From assembly GCA_000697335.1 (NCBI GenBank), contig JNEM01006394.1, positions 1 through 28,085 of the forward strand: DNA of 28,085 nt. The letters are read 5' to 3'. Each line of letters opens with the position of its first letter. Position 1 is the stretch's first letter. The stretch is from Conidiobolus incongruus B7586 (Eukaryota; Entomophthoromycota; Entomophthoromycetes; Entomophthorales; Conidiobolaceae). Positions 11,601-23,133 of the stretch are shown here, in pieces. Both the position numbers and the translations under genes were made by a program. The notes beneath the pieces are model-generated. The model did no database searches and was not told the DNA's origin. It saw only the letters and a program-made list of their open reading frames with translations.

Positions 11601-11980
11601 TATTACAGAGTTACCCACTTGACTGTTAGTAATGAGGTTACCTCGGTTTGGGAAACATCTTCGGGTAAGTTATGTTGTTCGAAAGCGATACCAATCTACA
11701 TTTTCTAGTTAACTAACAATATATTGAAAAAATGTGATATTACTTCTTCAGCAGCTTTCTTCTTTTGCTTGACATAGAGAGTTGAATCCTCGCGGGTACC
11801 GACTTGAACAATAGCGAGTTTAGGCTGAAACGAGGATATTTATCCTTCCATTGGGTAATGGTCTGCTTCAAGTTTTCTCTGATTTGTCTAATATTGACAA
11901 TATCGTGTAAGTTATCAATTTTATTTAGTATTGACTATTACTTACTGAGCAGCCAATTTTCCATCTAAAATTTGGGCCAT
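8634..11980 (-). CDS. ADE3: Cytosolic trifunctional C1-tetrahydrofolate synthase
   Basis: Nine exons: 11980-11946, 11887-11744, 11695-11642, 11587-11457, 11312-11212, 11156-11104, 11051-10968, 10908-10797 and 10741-8634, about 940 aa (yeast Ade3 946, human MTHFD1 935). It interconverts 10-formyl-, methenyl- and methylene-THF and makes formyl-THF from formate with ATP, supplying purine and thymidylate synthesis. The N-terminal dehydrogenase/cyclohydrolase domain shows the [11 protein letters not shown] motif with catalytic Tyr50 and Lys54, GFLVQLPLP, and [10 protein letters not shown] near 266. The synthetase domain has the P-loop TPLGEGKST near 374. No targeting presequence precedes the ATG, so it is cytosolic. 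All eight introns lie in the first third; the synthetase part is one 2.1 kb exon. In exon 2 (11819-11833) one base is missing relative to the frame, between KYPRF and PKLAIVQ, and no intron explains it. The final intron uses a CAAAG acceptor. Confidence 0.95.
11313..11456 (-). other. Long intron 4 of ADE3
   Basis: At 144 nt this intron is about twice the length of the other introns in the window. It runs from a GTAAGT donor to a CTCTAG acceptor. Two further AG sites lie inside (after CTTGAG and GATTCTAG), but no internal piece adds residues known in the family, since the protein reads DVDG-FHPTNIG directly across it. Confidence 0.75.
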
Positions 11981-13345
11981 ATTGAATTTTTTCAACCCAC
12001 CGAATAATATTTTATTGAAAAGTATTTTGAATGTAATATATTAAAAAATACACAAGTGATAGTAGGAGTAGTATTTATACTAAAATTTGAATTATTTTAG
12101 GATAAATTTATTATAGGTAAATTAAGGTGCTTATAAATTGCTATATTTAGCAATAATTGAAAAATGTCTCAGTTTTTTAGTTCAAAGGTGTGGCTGATAG
12201 AATTCGGGTGATGTCAATCATTCTCATTGGATTAAATCTGCATTTGACAATATGAAGCAAGTAGTACATTTCATTTCCTTGTGGGATTTTGTTACTATGC
12301 ATTCCCAAATTCATCTATTTTAAACTATTACAAGAATTTCAACCTCGTAAAATTTCCGAATTGAATAGGATCTAAACAGTTTTAAACATATTAATTATCT
12401 CTAAAAGAAATAACTTTAAGTGTTTTTTTGAAGTTTTTGACCCATTTTCAAGAATTTGATAGCAGTGTTTTTTAATTTCAATCCTGGTGGATAACTTAAT
12501 TAATTGTTCAAAAACTATCAAATTACAAAAATAAGGTATCAACATTCAGTCATATTAAATTATCCTTGTAGAATATTCATTCTTTCTATGCTATTTTCAA
12601 TCTTAGTTAATAAACTGTATATTGAACTCTAATTCTATGTTTCAACTAACAACATTGTGATTAATCATTTCAATTAATGATATAATTTTCATTAAATAAG
12701 AAAATAACCCCACTATTTGAAAATAATTATGACACCATCATATTGCAAGTTCATATTAAAAAGTTAATTTCTTGATGAGAAAATGAAATTGTTACCTTCA
12801 ATACTACATTTTCGGCTCAATTTGGTCACACATTTAAAATAGGATAAATAGAAATTTAAAATTATTGAGTTAAATGTGATTGTATAAAAGTTTTTATGTG
12901 GATTATAATTTTGAAAAGGACGGACAGCTAATGATATTATAAATAATTAATTATTAAATATAAAAAATATAGATAATTTTGCTTTACTTAGATATTTTTA
13001 ATCGTATAATGTGTGAGTTATTAAGAAATTATATACCAGATTTGTGGGGTGTAATTAAAAAGGAAGCTATAATTTAATACAATCAATCGATGAGCTGTTC
13101 AAATATATTCATTAATTAATGTTTTCTTATTAATATTAGATATATTGTAATAAAATTAGTTCAAAACTGAATTAATCTTGCTAAGGAAATTTTTAATAGT
13201 TTATTATTCTTTGGTTAAGTTTTACAATAAAGTAACAATAAATATTTTAATATATATTTAATATTGATTTAAATCGAGTATTCAATATAAATATAAAAGC
13301 GATTCTATTTAATTAATATTACATATTCAATATCTCTTGAAGATA
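11981..13345. other. Intergenic DNA between ADE3 and RPC34
   Basis: About 1.36 kb between the ADE3 start and the RPC34 stop. The 12170-12330 part, 190-350 bases upstream of ADE3, is less AT-rich than the rest and is the likely ADE3 promoter. I see no gene, RNA or repeat in the remainder. Confidence 0.6.
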
Positions 13346-14477
13346 TCATTTGATCCAATCCTTGAAATAATCACAGATATCAGAACTAAGAATAGTATCA
13401 ACACCACATGAATCCATTTTAGGGCAAGCACCGCACGGAATATCGGTTAATCCTTCTTCAATTTTATCCTCATCTGATTTCAAAGCTCTATATCTAATCT
13501 TAGATGCTTTGGGCTGAGTTCCATTGTAATACTTGACAGGAACGCTTGCATCTAGACAAATGATTAACTGCTCCAACTCCATCACCTTAAGGACTTGAAG
13601 AGTATCCTCCTCGCTGAGCTCCTTTTCGGTGTTAGCGTTGAATTTAACGTAGGAATGGATTTCGGATAATGTAGGATACATATCATAGTCAATAGGGTAG
13701 AGCTTTCCATCTGGACTTAAAGAATGATCCCTAATGTAACCAAGACAGACGTCAATCATGTGTTGAACCAACCCATCGTCGAAAGCTTGATCTGTAAAGA
13801 AAGTACCACCGGTAATTTCAGATGAAGGAGTCAAATGGTATAATATGTAAACTTTCTGAGCTGGATTTTTAACCGATTTAATCGATTTAATTAAGTAATG
13901 TCTTTCCAAATGTTTTAAACTCTGTTGAAGTGGATGATCCGAAAGTCCAGTGATCTTTTTAATATTACGTATCCAAATACCTATTTACATATATAATGAG
14001 TATATTGAATATAATTTAGCATTTAGTAATAATAAATTGCCTTCAGTATTGGATTCTTTAATAGCATTATAAACCATCTTCTGTTCGGTGGTTAAATCAG
14101 CAACTCTATCATAATCCAGTTTAATGAATATGAATTTTTATAAATTAAATTTTTCCAATTACCTAGAATGTTCTTCAAGATCAACAGCTTTACAATATTG
14201 TTGGTCTCCTTTCTGTTTAATTTCCAATAAATTCTAATCAACTTGAATAAATACATTATGAATAATAATATTGATTAAAAATGGTTACTCTTTTAATTAA
14301 ATCATTCAACAATTGGACCTGACCTTCTAGCTTGGGAAACATTTGTAGAAGTTCAGAAGTAGCAATACCGATTTCGGTTTTTAAAGTAGCCATATAAATT
14401 TCCACTTGTAAATCTGTCAAATGAAATTCCGAATGAAGTCTCTGTTGTAATTCATTTTCATCATGAATTTCGTTCAT
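13346..14477 (-). CDS. RPC34: RNA polymerase III subunit RPC34/RPC6 (C39)
   Basis: Four exons, 14477-14289, 14233-14163, 14105-14041 and 13980-13346, encode 319 aa (yeast Rpc34 317, human RPC6 316). The protein is part of the Pol III-specific Rpc82-Rpc34-Rpc31 subcomplex that opens promoters with TFIIIB in the nucleus. The first two thirds hold winged-helix domains, including IWIRNIKKITGLSDHPLQQ and the YILYHLTPS strand followed by ITGGTFFTD, both typical of the family. Near the C-terminus, PCGACPKMDSC plus a later DICDYF give C291, C294, C300 and C311, the four cysteines that bind a 4Fe-4S cluster in this subunit. Intron 3 has a GC donor (GCAATT at 14040 downward) and a TAG acceptor; splicing there is forced by the frame and by family similarity (NTEG-IWIR). 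All conserved parts are intact. Confidence 0.93.
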
Positions 14478-17270
14478 TTTATTAAGTTATCTTTTATTGA
14501 ATTTTATCTATAAATCGTTTTTTAGCGAGTTGGGTTAAAGGTATTTGGATTGGTGTTTTTTAAATTTAATTGGAGGAGGTAATCAACTTATGGGATCATT
14601 TGGATATTTAAAATCAAGTGGCATCTGCAAAAATTATAGTTGATAATATTGTATATAATATTAAATAGAAAGATTTAATATACTTAAATAAGCAAAAACA
14701 ATGTTAACATTATTATTATCATTTCAAAATTAATTTTCAATCTTAATGAATTAATGATATTTACTATGAGTTTTAGTTCAAATGCTTTTTATAACATTTT
14801 ATATCACTATTAATTTTTGATATTAGAAATTAATATTTCAAAGTTTGGACCAAATATATTGTGTTGAGACAAAAATAATTGCACAAATTTTCAAAATCAT
14901 ACTTTAATTGGAACGTTTGAAAATACCAGTAATTTTGATATATTTTCAATTAATAGATCCCTATAATTCATATATCAGTTCTTTATTTATTTTAACTGTT
15001 TTAATATAGCTAAATATATCCTGTGTTTAATCATGACTAAAAATTCAACTGAAAATTATTAAATTGAACTTGAAGGATCATTCAAATCGACAATATTCTT
15101 TATGTTTAATATACATTTTAGTTTTCCTCTATATTTGAAATAGAATATTTTTATTATATTACTTAGATTGAATAGTTTTATTTGATTAGTCTATATTATA
15201 TAATATATTCATTTATTACTTTAAGATAGTCGAAAATAGATTAATGATCAAATATAATGTGATGATAATCATTTAATTCTATAATGTCTATAGAATACTA
15301 GTATAGAATTAAAGTTATATGTCTTCAAATTAGATGAATAAAATTTTATTATCTTTTAATTAATTTTTATACATAAATATATCATTATAATAAATTTACA
15401 TGAGTATGTTAATGAGGAATATATAATTAGCAATATTATATCTTTTGTATTATCTTCAACCTGGATAATATAGTTGTTTTTTAAGGATAATAGTTAAGAA
15501 TATAGATATTTTTTCATCAATATTAGAACTTTATTAATCCAATATATTGGGGCTAAGATTAATGTCCAAATTTATATCATATATATAATTCAGTAAAACC
15601 TTTCCTTTTACTAACCTAGTATCTACAATACAAATTACATAAATCTTGACTTTTAAATTTTATTATATTAATATATAAATTATTTTCAATTTTATTTATT
15701 AAATTTAAAAATTTAGATATTATTATGTTCATAATTTCATATTCAAATTCGAATTTATATTATTGTTATAATAAAATATAGCCAAAAAATATTATTAAAA
15801 ATAAAATACTATGCCATATATTCACCTAGCTGAGTTTTGTATATGGCAATTTTAAACCATAAAATATATTCATTTTTATTTTATCTAACTGAAATCATGC
15901 TCCATAATTAGTATTTCAAAATTTTTACAATTTAGGATGATTATTTTGATTATATTTTTCATTTCAAAACAACTGTATAAAAATACTGTTTATTGAATTA
16001 ATTAATTATAACTGATAAAATATTTTTGAAAAACTTTAATTCATTTATATTGATACATTGAAGAACAATTATGATTGTATATTTATGTAGATGTTTTTCT
16101 TTCAACACAATAATATGAAAAATTTCATTATTGTACAGCATTTCTTATAATTCAATTATATCTTCATCTTATTACATATCACTGCAAGTAATATAATTTT
16201 GGAGAAAAAAAATATAATGAATGCCCAATATTACTTTGAATTAACACGTCATTAAATATCGAATATATAAATATATAACCAATATATTTTTGAAATTGTG
16301 AGCAGACATACTATCTAATATATTATTTACAACAATTAAAATATACTATCATTGTTTATCGGAATAGTATTTGATAATTTAAATACATATATTATCAATA
16401 AGTTCAATCATTCGGTCATTTATTCATAATAAATATCAAAAAATTGAAATTTTAATAAAATATCAATAAAGACTAAAATCATTCATAATTCAGATTTGCT
16501 TTTTGAATTTATGAGTATTAGCTTTAGAAATAATTTATTCATTGTAGAAAACTATTAATGTAATAGTCATTAGTAATAATATGTTAGCTTGTATTCCATT
16601 TCAATTCTAATGTATTTTAAAATAATATAATGTATATCATAGGAGATATAAAACATTAGTCGAAATTTCATCCTCTAATTTAATGTTAATCTAAAATAAT
16701 TATGAAATGTTTTGAGTAATAATATTTAAGGCAAAAAATCGAGTGACGAAATATTTTGAAAGCATTAAATTTCTTTTGATTAAAATATAGATAAATGAAA
16801 ATATATTAAATATATCAGTAGTTGAGTGATAAAATTATATATTTATCTATCTTAATTATATAATGAATTATTTCAGAGTGTAATATTATGATATTTGGAT
16901 TATTCTGTTAAACAATAAAATATAATGTATATTTCAAAAATCTGTAAGAGTTAAATAAAAATATGGAATATATATTGTAAATAAATGTTATTAAAGTTAA
17001 AAGAGTTAAAATTATTGAATTTGAATGGATATAATAGAGCTTCAAAAATATTTTGGTATAATGGCAAAATTAAATATTAAAACATAATAAAATCGCAAAA
17101 GATAATGTTAAATAATTAAAGAATTACTAAAATACAAATAAATAATAAATGATTGTTTGGATGGGGGTTCATGAGAATTGGTGATCAGATTAAGATGAGA
17201 TAATATTAGGATAGGTATAATTCTCAATTAATGATTTAATTTCAATATTTTCAGTGTTGGCTTAATTAAC
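14478..17270. other. Gene-free AT-rich DNA between RPC34 and ATP16
   Basis: About 2.8 kb, among the most AT-rich parts of the window. Stops are dense in every frame, and no exon-like block, RNA gene or convincing repeat is visible. It includes the RPC34 promoter at the left edge and the ATP16 3' end at the right edge. Confidence 0.65.
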
Positions 17271-17966
17271 CTATTTGGCAGCAGAAAGAGCGGAGTTGAG
17301 GGCCTCATAGACTTCAACCTGAATTTGAGCTTCAGCCTTTTCAGCTTCATTGTTGGTAGAAGAAGCAATACGTTGAGCTTCAGCTAAACCTTGAGAAACG
17401 GCCTAAATAAACAAAATTAATAATAATTCAAAGAAGCGTATCAAATTATATTACTTCGCGATCGAATTCATCGAGAGAGAAAGCTTCGATGGCGTTGATG
17501 TTTAAAGAAGAGTCGGGGTTGATGACAGCAAATCCACCAGAGACTATAAGGTGAAGATTAAATGGTTAGCTATTGAGGGAATTCTCAAGTCACAAAAATA
17601 GATTTACCGAAGTATTTTTCAGTCTTGTTGGCATCAACAATAATTTCAACAACACCAGGCTTAAGTTGTTCAATGGAGGCGACGTGGTCGGCTAAAATAC
17701 CCATATCTCCGGAAGTAGCAGACAAATTAACTTGTTGGACTTCGGTTTTTTTGAAAAGAGCCTGATGAGGTAAGACAAAGTTGAGAGTTAATTTTCCTTT
17801 ACCAGAGGCAGCGGTAGCTTCACTGGCATAAGTACGGACTATAAGAAATTGATTGATGTCAGTTAAATGAAAAATTTGGAACAAATTAAACTGAAAAATA
17901 GTTTGGAAAAATACCTAATTTGGAGGAGTTGAAGACAGCGCGAGTGAAAAGACGGGAAGACATCAT
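17271..17966 (-). CDS. ATP16: Mitochondrial ATP synthase F1 subunit delta
   Basis: Four exons, 17966-17915, 17838-17608, 17543-17455 and 17402-17271, encode 167 aa (human 168, yeast Atp16 160). The subunit belongs to the central stalk of F1Fo ATP synthase (bacterial epsilon homologue) in the mitochondrial matrix. The first ~20 residues (MMSSRLFTRAVFNSSKLVR) are basic and hydroxylated without acidic residues, a matrix presequence, with cleavage likely near RTYA. The beta-sandwich domain carries the family signatures KLTLNFVLPH, VNLSATSGDMGILADHVASI and LKPGVVEI. The C-terminal helical hairpin is Ala/Glu-rich (LAEAQRIASSTNNEAEKAEA). Two adjacent ATGs are possible starts and differ by one residue. 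The MFQIFHL reading at 17884 is intron sequence. Its presence implies respiring mitochondria. Confidence 0.94.
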
Positions 17967-19601
17967 TTTAGCTATTTTATTGGAGATTGATTGCCAATAA
18001 CGCAATTAATGACAAATCAAAAATCCTCATATATCAAATTCATCAACAATTTATTTATTTTATTTATGGGATTAGTTTATTAATTCACACTCTGAAATAT
18101 AGAACTTGATATTTTGATTTTACCTAGATGTATTTATTCAAGGTTATTGAACATATATTAAGTGCATAGTAGTTATCAATTTTATTATTTTGATATTTAT
18201 TGTGTAAGTACCAATTTCCAAAATATAATATATATAGGGTATCAATATCAATATATTTTCATATTTTGATACCAACATTATTCACACTTTGTATCGGGTA
18301 TTTTATTTATTTAACACATCTATTAGTTTAAATATATTATTCTCCGTATTTTCTCTATTTTATTGATCTTGGGTCAAACTCTATATACAATTTTATCAAC
18401 AACTTAAAGCAAAATTTCAAACTTGAAAATTCTTAATGTTAAATATATGTATATATAGACAATAATCAAAGATATTTTATTAATATTTCAATATCTATAG
18501 CTACATCTTATATTGATCTAAAAACATATAATATTAAAATTATGTAATAAATTTTATATTTCATCTTTACTCTTTTTCTAAAATTATCAAGTTGTTGTTT
18601 TTAAGGATATTATTTTTTTTTGTATTGAGTATTAAATTTTAATATTTATATTTTATTAACCAAGTAGATTTCTAAGAAAAATTTTATACTCAAATTTTTA
18701 AAATATAATATACACTGAAAATGTCTAAAATATGTTCACGGAATTGTTATTTCGTCGCATTAATTGAAATAATTAAATTTTGATTCTGATTTATACTATT
18801 AATAAAAAGCATTTGGTATTTTCAGGTATTATCAAACTATATTATACCTAAATAAAACATTTTGATAGATACATCTTTGGTGTTTGAAAAAACACTTAAA
18901 ATATTTTATCTTAATATAATAAAAATTCCTGCAATATCATGAATAAATATTAACTTTCAAAGACTACCATAAAATTGATTTATATCTATTTTTAACGATT
19001 TAATAAAAATTGTCAACTATATTTGCCTTTCAATTTCTGAACTTGATATAAAAAAATATATGGGAAACACAAACTATTTGCTATAATTATTTTAATGTAT
19101 ATAATTAGATTATTACTATTTGTAATGATAATAAAAACTTAATGTAATTATCTTCAAAATACTTAGAAAAAAATATAATCAATAAGATAAATCAAACATA
19201 ATTCGAAAAATCAAAATTTTCTATATTGTTGACATTATCTTCTACGAGCTCTAAATAATCTAATACAGATATTTTGAAATTCAAAAATTATACATTGGTT
19301 TCTAACTTATCAATCTAGAACGATATTATATATCTAAGTATAATTTACTTATTTCACTTTAATAGGTGAAATATATAATATTTCAGATATTATTTGATAT
19401 ATATTTAGTTTTTAAATTTTCATTTGAAATATAATGTATTAATATTATTATTTTGTTAGTATATAGTATTTGTCAATTTTTAATAATATAGATATTTATT
19501 AGTCAAATTAGCTGTGTTATAATCTAGTATAACATAAAAAACTAATATTCACTTATTCAGTATTGTTAGTGTGAATATTATTCAAATGCTCAATTATTCT
19601 G

Positions 19602-19626
19602 ATATATATATATATATATATATATA
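19602..19626. repeat. (AT)n microsatellite
   Basis: Uninterrupted alternating AT tract of 25 bases in gene-free DNA. Confidence 0.88.
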
Positions 19627-20373
19627 GTATCTTGACATAAAAATGAAGAATGAATAGGAAAATTTGGTATAATTAAATCAAGGATACCAGTATCACTATA
19701 ACTATATTTAGAATAAATTTTTTTAACCAAAAAAATATTATCAAACTTAATCATTATACTTTTCAAAGGAATGTAATAATAGCTTAAACTGGTCTATGAT
19801 TTGAGTTTATTTTAACAATATATCAACATGGATGGAATAAATAAATAACTCAAATACTATCATTTTTCTATATTAAGTATTTTTTAACATGATTTAAATA
19901 AATATTATATAACGATTTTGAATTAATATCATTATTTATTATTATTTATTGATGATTCTATTATAATTAGTTTAAAATTTGAATACAATGATGTTAATTT
20001 ATAGTTAAAAATAATAAGGTATTTCTCTTGGCAATGCTATGTTTTAACAGGATAATAAGTTCAATACACTTCATATATAAAATTTAATTAGAATTTTAAT
20101 TTTTGAAAAGATTAAATGATAAATTACAATTAAATTCATGATACTACAAATTCTAATTAAAAATCAAATTCAATATTTTAAATATAGATTAGGATAAATT
20201 TTCTATTTACAAAACAAAACATGTAGGTATAATTATATATAAGACTACTGTTATTAAAAAAGGAAAGGGTGAGTAATAAGGTAGATAAATTACTTTTTAT
20301 ATTGTGTTAATTTGGAATAAAATGATGTAATAAAATCAAAAAAGCTATGTCATTTGAATAAATGAGGGGTTTC

Positions 20374-20405
20374 AAATCACTAGGTCAGATCCCACTCAGT
20401 GATTT
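20374..20405. promoter_or_regulatory. Hairpin or paired-site palindrome upstream of the WD40 gene
   Basis: AAATCACT (20374-20381) and AGTGATTT (20398-20405) are perfect 8-base inverted copies with 16 bases between them. They sit about 140 bases before the WD40 start in the less AT-rich promoter segment. They could be a paired protein-binding site; the role is inferred from position only. Confidence 0.3.
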
Positions 20406-20542
20406 ACGCTAATTGAAGTTAATTAAGTAAACTCCAATTAAGACTTTATAATTCACTTTTCCCCTATTTAATCTGTCTAATTACATTCTTTGACCTTTTA
20501 TAAATCTTTTCACAATTATACAATTAATATTTATACTACGCC

Positions 20543-21915
20543 ATGACAGTTTCTTATCATGAGTAAGTTTCTTATATACTCTTAAACTAATTAACAGTCC
20601 TATTTTTCCTCTTTATATTACTCTATTATTTATACACTTAACCATATTTTAATTTTATAGAGATGAAGCACAGTTCACCGTTGGCAGTCCCAAACTTCAT
20701 AACCAAAGACTTACAATTCAACACTGGTAATCTCACTTATTCATTGAATTTTTCCTAATTATTAATTCTGTTAAAAAGGCAACTACGAGACTTGTTAGCT
20801 TGCCCTGACAAAGAAAATGAGATATATCTTGTTAACCAGTTTAGCGTTAACAGATATAATACAATAACTAAACTTGTAAAATTAACTTGTAAAGACTTGG
20901 ACGATTTTAGACTAATTTGAATATAGAGTACACCTGTATTAAAATATTTAACTTATGCACCAACTTCTATGACGATAAAGTACTTTAATTTTTATTTCGA
21001 AAATTGGGTATGTTTTTAACATTATTATTTTAGTTATGGATATTTAGCTGTAGGAGGTCAAAGAGCTCAGCTTACTGTTCGTCATTTAGAGAGTAATTGG
21101 TAAGAAATGATTTTAATTCGATTCTTAGAAATTAAGTTGATAAAAGTATACAGGTCTGTCTATACTACTGTTGGAGGTTCGATTAATAATTCTTTAACAA
21201 TATATGATCATCATAACAATAAGAGATTACTTGTGAGTAATAACGATGAAACCATCAAAGTCTTTTCTTTACCAGACTTCAGAAAAATAGATACAATCGA
21301 ATTCCCTACACCTGTCAATTATGGTAAAGTTGAATTCATTTAATATTATAGTTTACCATATTGATTTATTGTGAATATTATTTAGCTTCTGTAAGTCCTG
21401 ATGGTACAAAAATGGTTGCTGTTGGTGACTCGAATCAAGTGTTTTTATATGCTATTCAAAATGATACCTTCCAACTTATGGCGATCAACACAGCTACCGC
21501 AGATTCAGGTTTTTCTTGTTCCTGGAACCAATCATCTGACAAATATGCAGTGGCGAGTCAAGATGGATATGTGAGTGTTTGGGACATCCGCCACAGCGAA
21601 AAAATTGCAAAGTTTGCAACAGAGCAACAGGCTGCAACCAGAAGAGCTGCACGATGTGTTAAGTTTTCACCCAGTGGTTCAATTGATTTAATGGTATATA
21701 GTGAACATGTCTCCTACATTAATGTTGTTGATGCCAGAACATTTAACACTCGTCAGGTGATTCGGGCAGCTCCATCGGGTCATGATCAAAATATTTCAGG
21801 AGTTGCATTTTCTCCATCTGCGAAATCTATTTTTGTCGGGTTAGAGAGTAATGTGTTGGAGTATAAAGTGGATACAACTACTCGAAGGTGCTTTGGTGCT
21901 GGTACTATTATCTAA
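20543..21915 (+). CDS. WD40-repeat protein, fungal DUF2415-like family
   Basis: Seven exons, 20543-20562, 20661-20726, 20779-20875, 20927-20979, 21034-21099, 21154-21323 and 21386-21915, give 333 aa. The N-terminus has RLTIQHWQLRDLL, then beta-propeller blades: YGYLAVGGQRAQLTVRHLES, LLVSNNDETIKVFSLPD, ASVSPDGTKMVAVGDSNQVFLY, KYAVASQDGYVSVWDIRHS, VKFSPSGSIDLMVYSEH and ISGVAFSPSAKSIFVGLESN. The ending, VLEYKVDTTTRRCF, resembles fungal WD40 proteins with a C-terminal DUF2415 motif; that family name is from memory and unverified. Function is unknown; propellers are usually protein-binding scaffolds. Intron 2 uses an AAG acceptor. Exon 4 must stop at 20979 for the blade to continue. The 3' end is uncertain: a GT...TCTAAC...TAG interval near 21888-21930 could be spliced to give another tail. 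Confidence 0.82.
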
Positions 21916-23133
21916 TCTAACTCACTAGGTTCATTCTTATGATTGGATTCGTATTTAGTATCTTATATTCTGCAATGGTTTTATTAGGTCTGAGAATTAC
22001 TCATTTGTACACTGCCACTCATGATAATGGTTTGAGATATGCTTAATATTATTGGATATGATTTTTGTACATTAAATTTTTGAAATTTATAGTTGATATT
22101 TATTTGCTTATAAAGATATTTTTAATTACTAGCAAATAATTTTTCAGTTTTATTTCTGATGTTTTTATTATGAGGATATTAGAGATTTTAAATAGATCTA
22201 AGGATTTTATAAATTTATCAATATTTAAACATATTTATTATGATTATAATTTTTGATTCAAGTTCATCACTAAACTAGCAAGGCCATATAATAATCGATA
22301 TATTTTTAATATATAAAGCTCTTAAATGTGAAAAATTTTGAATTGATGTGATCTTAATCTCATTAAAAAGTGTTATTTGCAGCACCATATTCGAAATTCA
22401 CTCCTCAACATTTAATTCCAATTTGAGGCTATAAAACCTCAAAAATTAAAAAATCTTGAATACCCTTTTCATATATATTTATAATCAAGGTTAATAAAAA
22501 CTAATTGCGTTTTAATAATCAGCCTATTTTCATATACTTTGATACAAATTTATTTCCATCAAATCGAGGGTATTTATAGTTGAAATATACAATTTAATTC
22601 AATAATTATATAAACACTTAGATATTATCCAATGATTACTCAATATTTTTAATAAAATTTATGTATATGGAATATAAATTAATATATTTCACAAACTATA
22701 ATTAATATCTATTATATATACAAAAATTTAAATCTAAAAAATAAAGAATTAGAATCAAATTAAATGATAACAATTATATTTTCATGAATATTCATTGAAT
22801 AATATCATGTTATATATTTTTGGTTTGAATGTAAAATATCCATTAAATTGAATTTTTATCTAATTATTTTATTTTTATTTTCAATATATATTTACTTTAT
22901 CCTATTGCATTATAGTTTCATTTTTCAAAAGAATGTTTTATATTTAAAAGAATAAACTGAATTCTAAATAATATTTTCATTCGGTCAATTGTTGTCATAA
23001 TATATTATGGATCTGAAAATAGTTATTAATCTTTGAATATTTAAAACTTTGGTAATCGTTAGTATGTGATTAGGTTACAATTAATAATTTATAAGTTAAG
23101 GTAATGGCTGATGAAATAGTCTGAAATTTGAGG
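21916..23133. other. Intergenic DNA between convergent WD40 and GDSL genes
   Basis: About 1.2 kb where two genes converge. The first ~130 bases are less AT-rich and may be 3' UTR or an alternative last exon of the WD40 gene. A 7-base stem (TTTGAGG at 22422-22428, CCTCAAA at 22437-22443) could form a hairpin. Nothing else is visible. Confidence 0.5.

Larger units (their letters stand above)
17967..20542. other. Divergent intergenic region between ATP16 and the WD40 gene
   Basis: About 2.6 kb between two genes that point away from each other, so both promoters lie here. Most is extremely AT-rich with no coding signal. The last ~200 bases before the WD40 start are less AT-rich and C/T-rich, which fits a promoter and leader. 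An (AT)n tract and a small hairpin are listed separately. Confidence 0.6.

Noticed and set aside
11418-11708. 96-codon plus-strand frame over ADE3 exons 3 and 4
   Set aside because: It lies opposite well-supported exons and introns of ADE3 and has no recognisable motif.
2135-20050. Similar short strings near 2135-2170, 4825 and 20016-20050 as a dispersed repeat
   Set aside because: Matches are short, non-extending and expected by chance at this base composition.
23104-23130. C/D-box snoRNA-like TGATGA and CTGA motifs
   Set aside because: The motifs are only a few bases apart, with no room for a guide sequence and no terminal stem.
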